A stretch of DNA of 64,000 nt from Phytophthora hibernalis (taxonomy: Eukaryota > Oomycota > Peronosporomycetes > Peronosporales > Peronosporaceae). The position numbers and the translations under genes were made by a program. Of this stretch, positions 33,394-44,393 are shown piece after piece; position 1 is the stretch's first letter, and the number at the start of each line of letters is the position of its first letter. The stretch lies in the NCBI GenBank assembly GCA_012656075.1, contig JAAKBF010000068.1, forward strand, positions 248,001 to 312,000, given 5' to 3'. Below the pieces are notes generated by a model. That model saw only the letters and a list, made by a program, of their open reading frames with translations, was not told the origin of the DNA and made no database searches.

Positions 33394-35323
33394 ATGTCGT
33401 GTGTAACACATTCCACGAAGCTGCCTTGGCAACCAGGCTCCTTGATGACGACATAAAGTGGATTTCCTGCATGACTGAAGCAGCTGCGTTCAAGATAGCG
33501 TACCCCCTTCGCCATTTTTTCGCTACGCTGTTGGTGTATTCGCAAGTTACGAGCGTGCGTGATCAGTTCTACGAAGAGTTGTTGGTCGACTTTGAGCGTC
33601 AACTCGGCGCACGACACGGGCAAGAGGTTGCCAACAAAATCATTTTCTCACGCTCAAGAGTATTGACGATCTCTTGAAAATGAACGGCGTAATCCTCGAC
33701 TTTTACAACACAAGCCTTCCCCAGCTAAGCGATCTCCCGACAATATTGGACATCTCCGAGGGGAGAACAACCTCATTCGTCGCGAGTAGGAAGGGTACCC
33801 GCGTTCTGTTCTGCAAGATGTCGCGGAACATACCGGAGACCTAAACGAGGGACTGCGGGCAATTTGCCACCAAGTCGTGGCGCAGTTGAAACCCCCAAAG
33901 TTGGCTAGAAAGTTTTCTTCATCAACGGTCAGGGTGGTACTGGGAAATCCATGCTGCTCAAACATATCCTCGCCAACGTGCGTCTCTCGGGGAAAATTGC
34001 GATCGCAGTCGCGTCCAGCGACATCGCCTCTTTGCTTCTAATGGGCGGTCGTACGGCACACTCAACATTCAAGATTCCCTGAAATTAGATGTAAAGTTGT
34101 CTACGAGTTCCGTTACCAAGCAGTCCCACCTACGGTCGTTGATCCATCTAGCCAGCCTGATCATCTGGGACGAGACGCCCATGACGCGCCGGCATGCGTT
34201 CAAGGCGGTGGACCGCACCCTTCGTGATGTGATGAACGACGACCAAGAACCGTTTGGAGGAAAGGTATTTGTTTTGTCCGGTGACTTCCGTCAGAGCCTG
34301 CCAGTCGTCATCAAGAGGAAACCAGCAGAGACGATCGACGCCTGTCTGAAGTCTTCGCAACTGTGGTTGTACTTCCAACAGGTCCGACTCACGGAGAACA
34401 TGCGCGTTCGGACAGCCGACAACGACAGTACAGCCGAAGAAATTGCAGCCTTTTCTTCTCCAGGTAGGCGAAGGTCGACATGAAGTATATCCGGCACTCG
34501 GAGGGGACATCATCCAAAAATCACGCGCGATATGTTGATCGACAACCCGCCCTCTGACTTCAACGCCGACGCAGAGATCGCGCCGGGTTCTGTACCTATT
34601 GATATGAAACGGATGATTGATACAATGTACACTGACGTGAACGATCCGTCCATCGCCACCGACGAATACTTTGCAAACCGCACCATCTTAACGACAACCA
34701 ACGCGATGGTACACAGCATCAACGAGGCAGAGGGGGCGACGCTTGGACGGAGAGTCGTGTGAATATCTCTCGGTTGACTCGGTTCAGGACGACGAGGCGG
34801 TAAATTGATTAGAGACAGAGGTTCTGAACAGGATCGACATCAGCGGGATTCCACCCCACAGATTGGTGTTGAAGAGGGGCCAGCCGATTGTGATGATGAG
34901 GAACTTGAACCAGGACCTGGGTCTCTGTAACGGGACGCACCTTAGAGTGAAGGAGCTGACGCCTCACGTGTTACACGCGCCCATCGTGACTGGCGAGCGT
35001 CAAGGCCAGAACGTCTGATTCCACGGATCGGCTTCGTTAGTGACGGAAACGCCCGCGACTTCCCATTCCACCTGCGCAGCAAGAAGTTCCCTGTCCAGCC
35101 GGCGTTTGCCATGACAATCAACAATGCTCAAGAACAAACGGTGCTCAACCTGGGACTTTACTTGGCGACACCATGCTTTTCGAACGGCCAGATAAATGTG
35201 GCACTCTCTCGGGTCACAGCGAGATCGAAGATCAAGATACTGCTTGAGTATCCAGACATGGAGGAAGAGGACGAATCCTACACCCCGAACATCGTGTACA
35301 GGCAGATTTTCAGAGCAGCGTAG
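33394..35323 (+). pseudogene. Helitron PIF1-like helicase, right copy
   Basis: Same frameshifted helicase as 7336-9265, here on the plus strand. The Walker A segment lies near 33930-33955, WDETPM at 34168, GDFRQSLPV at 34280, the AMTINNAQEQT segment at 35110 and VALSRV at 35200; the stop is TAG 35321-35323. Differences from the left copy are isolated substitutions (D/E near 33960, C/R near 35000). All frameshifts I checked are shared, so decay preceded the duplication. Confidence 0.9.
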
Positions 35324-35449
35324 GGAGAAAGACAGTAACTGCATATACGAACATTGATAATAGTTCAATTCGTGTCTACACTGATGTAAACATTAGCCCC
35401 TGAGCGAAGCGAAGGGTCGGCCACGTAGCTGGGACAAACCATTGCCCCA

Positions 35450-35477
35450 CCGCCGCGTAGCGGCGGTAAACTGCTAG
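35450..35477 (+). other. Helitron 3' terminus (inner), right copy
   Basis: CCGCCGC-GTA-GCGGCGG (7 bp perfect stem) is followed by TAAACTG and CTAG, then T. This is a textbook Helitron end, ~130 bp past the helicase stop. Confidence 0.8.
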
Positions 35478-35718
35478 TCTAGTACAACTAGTAGAGAAAG
35501 CGGTCAGTTCCGGCGTGGCGTCTGCCGAGCGGAAGCGAAGGCGGATACCGATTGGCTTTAAAGGGCCGAGTGAAACGAATGCAGCGCCCTTCCTTGTGAT
35601 TTGCGGGCCCGAAGGGACCTCCCCAGCGTTTAATTAAGTAATAAATATTGGTGAGTAGCGCAGCGAATCCTTGCGAGCGGGACGGACGCGCTCCCCAGAC
35701 TTAAGTTGTAAAAATAAA

Positions 35719-35746
35719 CCGCCGTGGAGCGGCGTCACTCGACTAG
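35719..35746 (+). other. Second Helitron-type 3' tail (outer), right copy
   Basis: Hairpin CGCCG-TGGAG-CGGCG followed by TCACTCGA and CTAG, then T, 269 bp beyond the inner end. The sequence after each CTAGT is similar (TCTAGTACAAC and TCTAGAACAGG). Confidence 0.65.
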
Positions 35747-36039
35747 TCTAGAACAGGTAGTATAGTTCCGTGTCCGCCAGTACGTAGATGGGCGTTATAC
35801 GCTTGCATTACTTAATTCACTATACACTATGCACTCACACGCTATACAATTTACTGTGGTATATTATAAATTGTATTGAAACAGCAAAGGCTTCTCTGTG
35901 GCTAAGACTATAGAAACTTGATATGTACTACATTATGTTGGTGTGGTATATAGGTAATCGTAAATTCCCGGAATATAAAGGTTTGAGTGTCATACTGAAA
36001 CCAAATGGGCGATAGGCAGACGAAACAGAATGGATGATA

Positions 36040-36840
36040 ATATGTGAGACGATAGCAAGACGACGTGAGAGACGATAGTAAGAGACGATATGATACGTAG
36101 CGATAGGTATACGTTAAGTAGACGGTATGTCGACGATATATTGACGAAATGAGATGGTAGGTAGCATATGTCGACGATAGCAGAGAGGCGATATGTATAT
36201 GTGGGACGATATTAGATGTCCGAGAGACGATAGTATCAGAGACGAGACGAAGTATGAGAGACGATAGTATAAGAGATATGCAGAAATTAACGTTAGGTAG
36301 AGCGATTGGAAGATTGAAACCATTGATATCAGAGACGAGATTGTATCAGAGACGATAGCATATGAGACGATAGTATGACTGGCGATGGACGACAGTATAA
36401 GAGACTATTTGTAGAGACGAGATAGTATGAGGGACGATAATATGAGAGACGATGTATGAGAGACGACTGTATGGTTCACGATAGTATGCGAGACTATAGT
36501 AAGACGAAAGGTATGAGAGACGATAAGTATGAGAAACGACATGTAACCAAGACAGGTAGGTGCAATCGATAGAAAGATAGACAGGAGAGGTAGACACAAT
36601 ACATATGCACGATAGATACGAGATAAACATGATATGTAGGTGGGGGAGATAGATATGGAGGGACAACAGGTGGAGACGATAGAAAGTGAATAGACACTGC
36701 GTAGAGAGAGAAAATAGGTCGATAGAGAGGATATGTAGAGACGGTGGGTGGAGCGACCGTAGGTAAAGGGGACAGGAAGAGAGACACAATAAGTATAGAG
36801 GAACGACAGGTAGAAGACATAGCGTACATGTCGATCTGGG
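36040..36840. repeat. AGAGACGATA satellite, right copy
   Basis: Inverted counterpart of 5820-6620; the plus strand reads the AGAGACGATAGTATG-type units directly. Confidence 0.9.
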
Positions 36841-36922
36841 ACGCTATGTAGGAACAGTTCGAGTAGCCGTTTATCCATAAGATTCATAATCCTTTTGTTG
36901 ATTGGAGAATAGATAAAAAATC

Positions 36923-36998
36923 GCCCCGTGGAGCGAAGCCAAGGGGCTTAGCTGGGACAAACCATTGCAACACCGCCGCGTAGCGGGTGCAAACGGCT
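36923..36998 (+). other. Degenerate Helitron-tail-like segment, right copy
   Basis: Counterpart of 5662-5735: AGCTGGGACAAACCATTGC, then a CCGCCGCGTAGCGGG hairpin, then GCTTGT in place of CTAGT. Confidence 0.5.
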
Positions 36999-37019
36999 TG
37001 TAAAAGACTATAATATATC

Positions 37020-38510
37020 ATACAACAATCACCCCTCCATAAATGAGCCCCTATATCTGACTGGTTGCTCTAAATGGATGCTTCACTGGTAAAGCAAATC
37101 GGACGCTATGAAATTCACTTTGCTCCTCCTCTCATTGAAAAAAACTCTCTATTCTATTACTGAATGTTACAAATGGTAGTTTTACTCTTTATTAGGATAT
37201 ACTTTTGATTTCGGCGACTAATAGCCCACTACTGACTCTCTCTCAGTACTGTATTAACCCTACACTTGTACTTCAAACCGTGACGAGATCCACTGGGCTC
37301 CGTGTTCCGGTAAAACAGCAAGACGTGGAGTAGATAGATTGGTATCGCTGTATTAAAAAATGTCCTTGAGCGCCAGCACTATTGGTCAAATTCATAACGA
37401 ACAATCAGCGTACATTTGAAGCGCAAAATACAGCTACAACCCATCACAATTTCCCTGAATTGAAGGAACAACCCGTGGAGTATCTTCCTCAAACGGACGG
37501 GAAACCTATTATTTCTGTCAATAAATGACTACTTCGAAGTATCCAGTATACAATACACCTAAAAACACTATTTCTGATGCACTTATTCACCAAGGACGGT
37601 GACGCAAAAAACTGTCTCAAATTGTAGCATTGACATTGTAAAACCTTGACGAGAGTGGTGGAGACGATGATCACATGAGACGGCGTCAAAGCAAATGATA
37701 CTAACTAACCAAAGTACGAATCGCGATTTAGGCACACACCTCGCCCGAGGAGCGTCTTGCACTCATTTTGAGCTCTTGTCCACTTGAAAATGTTAAGAAT
37801 TGGTGAAGCGGCACGCTCTAGAAAAATTATTTCCATTTTCATACCCCCAAATGGCGGAATATTTTGTTGGCTATATATTTTCAATTTTTGTGAAAAGTGT
37901 ATTATCGGAAAGCACATGTAATAAGCAAACGAAAGAGAGTAGTTTTACACTTTGAAAAGGATAAAAAGACAACAACAATTTAAAGTTTCGGCTAGGTACG
38001 AAAACCAGGTGGTCAACTTTAAAGTCGATTATCTCGATAACTCCAAATGGTGGATATGTATTATTTTGTTCGCCGCAGTCTCACATGTGTATTGGACTTG
38101 CCTATTATTAATACACAAAAGGCTTGGTATTTTTAAGAGCGAAAGAGACCCAATCATTAGCAAAAATGCTGCAATCTTTGTCAATGCTCGCGAGGCGATA
38201 TTATTGATCCTCTGCAGAAGTTGCTAGATTATATTTTGAATGTGTTTTACATGTATTAACACTGTTAGGTTAAGGCTAACAAATGTAGCCATTTTTATAA
38301 CTGACTGATTCTAAATGGGAAAGCTCTTCAGGCGCTTCCAAACGGGTACCGGTTAGGGAGGGGTGACTGCACGTAGTAGAGAGGTTTCGAAGTGATGTTT
38401 TCCTCGTTCTTTCACGGTTCATGTGCAAGAAAAATGCGAAATCGGGTTTCAACAAAGAAACGTCGGTCAGAAAGTCCTGGGAATCTGATATTCTGAGGAA
38501 TGGCTTGCCC
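37020..38510. other. AT-rich stretch, right copy
   Basis: Counterpart of 4150-5640; no recognisable gene. It has a one-base indel in an A-tract near 37607 relative to the left copy. Confidence 0.5.
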
Positions 38511-38549
38511 CCTCATAAAATAATGCGCAGTGTCGACTGCATCAGGAAA

Positions 38550-39130
38550 TTGGTGCGCTCATTCTCGTCCACGCCGGCCGTCAGCAGCAACAAGTCCGTG
38601 TACTCGTCCGCGCCAGCTGTCAGCAGCAACAAGTCGGTGTATTCGTCCGCGCTAGCCGTCAGCAGAAACAAGTCAGTGGCTAATCCGTGCCGGGCGTCAG
38701 CAGCTAGAAATTCAAGCGCTTGTCCGCGTCGACCGTCAGCAGCTTGAGTTTCACACGAGCGCGCTCGTGCTCCTGCTCGTCTGCCCCGACCGCAAGCACT
38801 TCGTGCGCTCCTTCTCGTCCGCGCCAGACGACAGCAAGTAGAAGTCTTCGCACTCGCGTGCCGCAAGCAATAGCAAGTTGGCGAGTTCGTGTGCCCCCAA
38901 CAGCAACAACAACCTTGTGCTTGTGCTACGTCAACAAGTTTGTACGCTACGGTGGTCAACAGTAACAAGTTTGTGGACACGTCTGCACCAACAGCAACAA
39001 GTCCGTGCGCCCGTACGCGACGGCCGCCAACCGCAACAAGTACGAGGGTTCGTTTTCGTTGGAAGCCAGCAGCAACAACAAATTCGTGCGCTCGTACTCG
39101 TGCGAGACTCAGCAGCAGCAAGAAGTTCCG
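38550..39130. repeat. Degenerate ~45 bp minisatellite, right copy
   Basis: Counterpart of 3530-4110; reads CAGCAGCAACAAGT-type units on the plus strand, the sense strand of the transposase that follows. Confidence 0.75.
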
Positions 39131-40199
39131 GCATATTTCTCGCTCAGACAACGAGGCAGAGGTTTTACGCATTTATGTCATGAGGAACAAGTACATGGAT
39201 CGCTCGAAGAAATTACAGTTCCTGACTATGTGGAACGTCTTGTAATTCCTAATAAAGTCATCTTTGACTTTTCAACCTATATTGATGCGAACAGGTGAGC
39301 TGTAGTTTCGCTTCGACGTTGTTGCAGTTCGTGTGTTGTACGTCTTGTTTTTCATCCCCTAGGTCATTGTGACCGAATCTGGAGACTCGCGCAGAGGTAT
39401 CGATGCGTTATGCGTCATGCTGTTACGCCTCGCTTACCCAAAGCGATACAACGACATGATTAGGACATTCGGCCATGGAAGGGCGTGATTGTGCAGAGTG
39501 TTCTTGTACATGATCGATCTTGTCCACGACAAGTTCGAAGCCAAGATTTTGATGGCGGAGTATGTGGTTGCGACGCGGATGGACGAATACTGCGAGGCGA
39601 TCAAGGCGAAGGGGGCACCGACAGAGTGCGTATCGGATTTCCAGACGGTACCAAACTGGCCGTGGAGGTGCACGTGGCGAAAATTTGCAGAAACATCTCT
39701 ACAGCGGACACACACGTTGTCATTGCTGGAACTATCAAGCAGTGACTGCGCCGGACGGAATGTGCATTCACTTTTGGGGGACTATTGAAGGGCGACGGCA
39801 TGTCAGCGCGATGGTGCGTGAAAGCCGCCTTCTCGAGTACTTTGACAGTCATCGTGAAGTTTATGAAGGAAAGTTCTTGTACGACAACCCTGCCTACGAC
39901 GTTCGGAAGTATCTCGTGAGTGGACACAAGGGCAATAGCTTAGACGAAGCTGCAAACGAGTGTAACCGTGAGATGAGCTGTTTGAGAGAGTCTGTTGAAT
40001 GGAACTTCAAGTGCATGAAGACCTTGTCGCCTTTATCGACTTCAAGAAACAACAAAAGGTTCGGCTTTCGCCCGTAGGCAAGCTTGTTAAGGTTACCATG
40101 CTCTTAACGAACTGTCACAATTGCTACTACGGTGTCAACCAAATCAGCCAATACTTTGGTTTACGACCGCCAAGTCTACGCGACTACCTGACTAGCTAG
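39005..40199 (+). pseudogene. PIF/Harbinger DDE transposase, right copy
   Basis: Plus-strand copy of 2463-3654 with the GT-AG intron at 39295-39362. Exon 2 contains the same Asn in NPAYD and the same frameshifts. Near 40060 this copy differs by a small indel that changes the local frame (KRFGFRP ending) compared with the left copy. The C-terminal frame (39999-40199) ends at TAG 40197-40199 against the coiled-coil gene. Confidence 0.85.
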
Positions 40200-40660
40200 A
40201 GATCGATTTCGTCGCGGACTCCGTTTGCGCTCTGAGATTTGAGAACCGCCAACTGTAGACGCTTTTCGAAGCTTTGATTTTCCAGATGAGCAAGACGAAG
40301 TTTAAACTCGCGTTCTTCTTGGTGGTCCTGAATTTCCAGCGCTTTATCCCGACGATGCGTATCTTGTTCTTGTCGCCACTGCTCAGAGCGCAACTGGCGC
40401 TTTTTCGCCGTCTTCACACATGAGCTCGTAGATGGTGGGCTTACGCCGAGAGTGTCTTCGGTTTCAGCCTCATTACTGCGTTTCTTGAGGCGCGACACAG
40501 CCGTGTCCCTCATCATCTCGCCCGTATTCTCCTCAACCTTCTCCTTTGCCGCCAATGTTTTGTTACTTCCACCCGAACATGTTCATCTATAGCCAGGATA
40601 AGTTCATCAAGCACATGTTGTGTTTCTGTGTACTCGTCCGAAATGGGAGAAACTAGGGGC
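40196..40660 (-). CDS. Coiled-coil Harbinger partner, right copy
   Basis: Identical 119-residue frame (40555-40196) to 2106-2465. The upstream frame here is open further (40728-40513: SDEYTETQHVLDELILAIDE), supporting the idea that the coding region began earlier and was shifted near 40555. Confidence 0.5.
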
Positions 40661-40789
40661 CTTGACAATCGGAGCATCGGAATACAGAAGAGACAGACAG
40701 GAGGCATGTGCGATGAGCTACATTCCAAAACACGACGCGAGGCGCTATATTCAAAACCCAGACGCGATCGATTTGCTACTTTAATTCAC

Positions 40790-41112
40790 AAATCTGGGTA
40801 CGCCGGTTCCATCGTCGTTACTCGGACGGCTGTCAGCTCAACGCATTGCTGCTGGCCTGTAGACGGCGACGTCGAAAAGCTGAGGCTGCTGCTGAACGCG
40901 TTCTTCGACGAGCCGAAAGTCCCCGCGCGCTTCAGCCGAACCGTGCAGTCCCCCATCATCCATCGACTGCAGCAGCGCCGAGGGTCCATGATCGCCATGT
41001 CGTCGAGGTCCTCGACCGATTCTATGAGCTTCCCCACGTATGAGTTGTCTTCTCAGCTCGTGTCTGTTGTGAAAATGGAGAAGCTCCGGATCCAAGCTGA
41101 CAATGATCATTT
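40790..41112 (+). pseudogene. Ankyrin-like host gene fragment, right copy
   Basis: Counterpart of 1550-1872 with the same one-base shift between LNALLLAC and GDVEKLRLLL. Confidence 0.4.
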
Positions 41113-41244
41113 TCGTGTCTGCAGAGCATGGCCGTTAGTACATACTGAACTAATTATTGACCGATTAAACATAATCCAATCCTGTGTACCCCTATGTACG
41201 AGGAGGAAGGAACCGTCATCATTTACTTCTTCGTAATCGAAATT

Positions 41245-41970
41245 CTAAATTAGATAGATCGATGTTGGCGCGACGGTGTCTGTGGTGAGGATTTCGAACA
41301 GGGAAAATTCACGTCTGGTACTTGCTGCGCCGGAACCTGCTTGGTGTGAGTTCTGTGCAGAGCTACCACGTCGTCGCTTAGTTGCTTTAGACGGCTCCAG
41401 TATCTCATCTGTCAGCCCCTCTATTTGTTCCAGGTTTTCGCCTCGTGCCCACCAATGTTTGTTGAAATCTTCCGGTAGAAGCAAGACCGTGTTGTCTGAC
41501 TTATAGATTCGAACCATGTCGTGAATGCAAGAAAGTCCGTAGCAGAGGCTGAAAATCCCAGAGCAAGGTTTCAACGCGAGGTTCTTCTCCGGATTCCTGA
41601 TGCTATCGTGTGCATACTTGATCGCCTGCTTCCAAAGTGTATATAGCTCGCTGAGAGCATGCGTCGTTATCACCATCACAACTCTCGAAAAGGTTGGGCC
41701 ACTGAGCTTGTAAGGAATTTTGGAAAGGTTGCGCTGCATATAAAGACTGACAGAATTGACGACGCTTTCCACCACGGCAGCAGCTTGTTGAAGACGGTGA
41801 GTAAATCCCCTCGGGGTGACTCCAACGACGATTTACATTTTGCGAGCGTGTCGTCCACTGTCGAATTGTCGGGGATACCGAAGTGCACGTACTTGTCAGT
41901 CCAGTATTTAACAAATTTGTGCTGTGCTTTGCACACTGCTGCGTAAGCGGGCCAAACTTCCCTCGATTTT
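41245..41970 (-). pseudogene. MULE-type transposase C-terminal remnant, right copy
   Basis: Counterpart of 691-1417. It differs in two residues I can see (STVDD for STVDG; PEDFN for PKDFN). Confidence 0.65.
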
Positions 41971-43057
41971 AAATGAGGTTCGAGCCGACTGCACACTGGG
42001 GGTCACTTCTGGGCCCATGAAGACAGCCTGCAACGGTGATGGAGGCTCCAAACCCGTGAAGAGCTCAGAAGGAGCCTTTCCTGCCAGCGACGGTACGGCG
42101 GTGTGATTAAGACTTGCCTGAACCAGTACTGGACGCCTGCGTCCAGTGGTATCAGCCTCGGCCAATCTCTGTGGTTTAACTTGTAGTCCAGGATCAATAC
42201 CCGTAGAACCTGCACGATATCCCGGTTGACTCGTTCAATAGACCCATTAATCCATGGGCTGTAATCTGGTGAGAAATGTTGCTTGCTCTTCAGGCTAGTC
42301 CAGAGTTCGTGTATCACTTCATTTTTGAAATGAGAGCCTTGGTCGCTAATCCATACTCGTGGAATTCCAAAACGACTGTGCCACTCCATGATGGCTTCTG
42401 CTGCCACCGTAGATGTAGGCGTTTTACACTCGAACAGCTCACAGTAATGGTTCGCATCATCTTTAAGCACTAACAGGTACTTCAAACTGCCGAAAGATTC
42501 GCCCAGATAAAGAAAAAGCCCAGTGCAAGGCTTGGTTTCGCACATTGCATCGGTACGTTTCGCTCCATGGCCTTGGCACTATCACATGATGGCATACGAG
42601 GCAGCTCGCCAAGAACTTGTCCACACATTGACGAAGATGTGGTACGTGGAAGAGCCGGTCGAGGTGTGCCAGCATGGCTTCTCGCCCTCGGTGTCCCTGA
42701 GGATCGCAATGTGCAATGATGCACAATCAGCGCAGCAAATTACTGTCTGCTGGGGACCCACGGCAGCTTGTCCTCCCGTCCAACCCCATCGCCATCATCG
42801 AGAAGGTGCTCTCGTTCGTCCTTCGTCCCAAATTTTCGCTGGGCTTCAGCTATGGTTGCCATGGTGGACCACACAAAGCCCTCATCGTCGAGAGGCCGCG
42901 ACAGCAGTCGACCTTGCTGTTGCTGGCCACGAGTGTGCAGTCTGCGGACGCTGGTTATCGTTGGCAATCTTGCCCAACGCGACACCATGTCCGCCCATAT
43001 ATTTTCCTCGCCGACAATGTGATAAATCTGGTAGCGGAATTCTCCATGTCGCGTTGA
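41971..43057 (-). pseudogene. Ty3/Gypsy RNase H end and integrase remnant
   Basis: This copy extends past the window-start edge of the left arm, so more of the element is visible. Read from 43057 down: RNase H tail (GEFRYQIYHIVGEENIWADM then VSRWAR), a linker, the integrase zinc-binding region (DPQGHRGREAMLAHLDRLFH and CLVCHH, 42700-42590), then the core with ISDQGSHF and NGSIERVN (42545-42003). The Asp expected after LHW is Ala. The RNase H edge at about 43057 meets an oppositely oriented chromodomain fragment. Confidence 0.85.
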
Positions 43058-43089
43058 GGAAGCCCGTCTCAAGCAGACCCTGCTTATCA

Positions 43090-43583
43090 AGAAGAAACGA
43101 GGTGACAATATGGTCAATTTCGATGTCGGCAACTACGTCCTACGATCCAGGGTGGACGAAAAAGGGCAGAACAAGCTGCTCGTCACGTGGGTTGGCCCCT
43201 ACGCGGTTACCGCAACACAAGAGTACAACGTGTTCAAGGTAAAGCACCTGATCACGGGCGAAGAGCTCGATGTGCATGCCTCGCGGCTTAAATTTTTCGC
43301 CGACAAGGACCTCGAAGTAACCGAGGAACTTCGAGAGCACGTGGCTGCTCAAGGCATTGTTCTCCGGGTGCGTGAGCTGCTGCAACACCGGTGGAACGAT
43401 AAAAGCGAGACCAATGAGATTGAAGTAGCCTGGCATGGTCTTGAATCCATAGAGGACTCGTGGGAGCCTCTAGTAGCATTGCACAAGGACGTGAGTACGT
43501 TAGTGCAAGAATATGCGACTACTGCCAATGATCCGAAGTTGAAACGCTTTTTAGCAGATCTGCGAGAGACTGCGAAGCATTAA
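43090..43583 (+). pseudogene. Ty3/Gypsy integrase C-terminus with chromodomain
   Basis: An open 157-residue frame (43110-43583) with the integrase C-terminal fold (FDVGNYVLRSRVDEKGQNKL, WVGPYAV) and a chromodomain (NEIEVAWHGLESIEDSWEPL) that directs integration in chromoviruses. It lacks its integrase core, RT and gag, and points away from the integrase on its left. LTR sequence is not evident after the stop. This 3' end of a Gypsy pol is the best-preserved retroelement frame in the window. Confidence 0.85.
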
Positions 43584-44390
43584 TAATGCTACAATTGTTT
43601 TGCCTCAATTAAATTGTTAATTTGGTGGCTACATGGGTCATATTTGACTCAACTGCAAGTTGGGCTAGTTGTACCCATCGTGTCACTGTTACAACATGAC
43701 GTGATATCGATTGTTGAAAAAACAGTCCATCGATTGATGACTATCAGTGACTCAATATGAGTAACCGATGGATGAGTCAGGTCAAGTTTGATTTTGCCGA
43801 GTGGGCATATTGAGCTTGGAAGGGGACTGTAGTGGGTGGTGGTATGAAAGCCCAACCCTGTCTACATGATGTAGTCGAGCACGGCAAGGAATGTGGGCAA
43901 CAGCATGTGGCTGCAGTTATCCACAGTGCTGTGGCCCAGGCAGCAATGAAGTTGCAGTTCGAGTGCCGCAGCCAGAGAGGTGTGGCTTGGCGAGCACAAG
44001 AGCAGCTATCACGTGCTTTCGCCGACTCAAGCTGGTACAAGGTATGGTTGAGAGCATCTACCAGATTGTCGTTCAAGATGGCATCACTGGGACGCTGGTG
44101 ATGGCAATGTAGAGCTGCTAGTTGGCGTGCATGTTTTGTTTTCTCACTTTTACATTTACTACCAAGCCAGTAGCACAATACAGTCGACAGAAACCTGAAG
44201 CAAGTGTCAACTTCCCCGACTGTGTTCGTGTTATTCAACCGTGACCTACTACAGAACGCCGCTTTGGACTACGCACGATGATGTAGCTTCGTGGAGATTA
44301 CGGGGCTGCTTGAAGCAGCTATGGATGGCAGTCGTGGGCGAATGGTGAGCACGATTTCGGGGCTGTATGGCGTTGGCAAGTGGGGCTGTG
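43584..44390. other. No clear gene
   Basis: Contains a minus frame (44238-43777, 153 residues) and a plus frame (43832-44101), neither with a motif. 43640-43770 holds repeated GACTCA/TGAGTC and ATCGATTG words. It may be the lost 3' part of the TBC gene or a rearranged fragment. Confidence 0.35.
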
Positions 44391-44393
44391 GCT

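Larger units (their letters stand above)
32783..42661. repeat. Right arm of 9.9 kb inverted duplication
   Basis: Reverse-complement copy of 1-9875. The inner edge is at 32783; base 42661 pairs with base 1, and the true outer edge may lie further right, up to about 43060-43100, where a Gypsy fragment of opposite orientation starts. Near-identity over a long tract with all nested insertions conserved indicates a recent event or an assembly error. Confidence 0.95.

Noticed and set aside
33110..33400. Solo LTR (TGTG...ACACA) upstream of the helicase
   Set aside because: No 4-6 bp target duplication or second LTR was visible; kept only as a low-confidence block.
1..42661. Polinton/Maverick or integrated giant DNA virus with long terminal inverted repeats
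   Set aside because: No capsid, packaging ATPase, protein-primed polymerase or retroviral-type integrase set is present; the interior is only unrelated transposon debris.
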